Shown here: one piece after another, positions 63,855 to 64,000 of the stretch
How the letters are laid out: each line of letters opens with the position of its first letter
Numbering within the stretch: position 1 is the stretch's first letter
Origin: Gyromitra esculenta
Taxonomy: Eukaryota; Ascomycota; Pezizomycetes; Pezizales; Discinaceae
NCBI GenBank assembly: GCA_038503075.1
Contig: JBCAML010000011.1
Location: 930,001 to 994,000 of the forward strand
Length of the DNA: 64,000 nt
Direction of reading: 5' to 3'
Notes under the pieces: model-generated
The model's input: only the letters and a program-made list of their open reading frames with translations
What the model was told of the DNA's origin: nothing
Databases searched by the model: none
Translations under genes and position numbers: made by a program

Positions 63855-64000
63855 CTTATCAAACTAAAAGTCGCCCTTCGATTATTCGAGGCTCGGATTT
63901 AGTGTCCGTAGTAGGTCTAGTGTCTTGGCTTAAATTAGGGTCAGGGTCCTGTTATAGTGTGCTCTAGTCTCTGTAGCGTGGTTGACTAGTGATGAAGCTT

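Overview
The window reads as a nuclear contig of a filamentous ascomycete. Genes carry short spliceosomal introns of about 40-170 bp, with many micro-exons. The proteins are typical fungal ones: a vacuolar proteinase A, a WSC wall sensor, a GH18 chitinase, Slm1, Whi5 and a CP2/grainyhead factor. Intergenic spaces are long and carry a Ty3/gypsy element, small inverted-repeat elements and many copies of the palindrome TACATGTA. The low gene density suggests an early-diverging lineage such as the Pezizomycetes, but that is inference.

Layout. 1-5.5 kb: partial GH47 alpha-mannosidase (minus) and proteinase A (plus). 5.5-12.8 kb: gene-poor, with a TACATGTA cluster. 12.8-18.2 kb: CP2/grainyhead transcription factor and mitochondrial ribosomal protein mL44. 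19.5-27.1 kb: one complete but decayed LTR retrotransposon on the minus strand, flanked by the target duplication ATTAC. 27.6-33.3 kb: a YIL108W-like metalloprotease homologue with a jacalin-type tail (minus) and a Whi5-type G1/S repressor (plus). 34-43.7 kb: a hairpin MITE, a WSC sensor, phosphatidylserine synthase (minus) and Slm1. 44.3-48.6 kb: chitinase (minus) and ribosomal protein uS2/Rps0 (plus). 50.2-54.2 kb: DENND6-like Rab exchange factor and a membrane J-protein. 54.4-57.2 kb: a cluster of inverted-repeat elements around a tRNA-Ala(CGC). 58-63.9 kb: a RING protein (minus), a Helo-like/RhoGAP-like fusion (plus) and a small unknown protein (minus).

The genes do not form an operon-like pathway. 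Several belong to cell-surface and membrane biology (WSC sensor, Slm1, chitinase, phosphatidylserine synthase, RhoGAP-like protein), but nothing in the sequence shows co-regulation.

The most interesting items are two proteins whose fold is recognisable but whose catalytic signature is missing. One joins the N-terminal domain typical of fungal STAND/NLR-like proteins to a Sac7-like RhoGAP fold without its arginine finger (60.2-62.6 kb). The other is the YIL108W-like protein without its HExxH zinc motif (27.7-30.5 kb). The third item is a set of related TA-flanked inverted-repeat elements at 49-57 kb. All splice models were built by hand from splice-site and reading-frame consistency.
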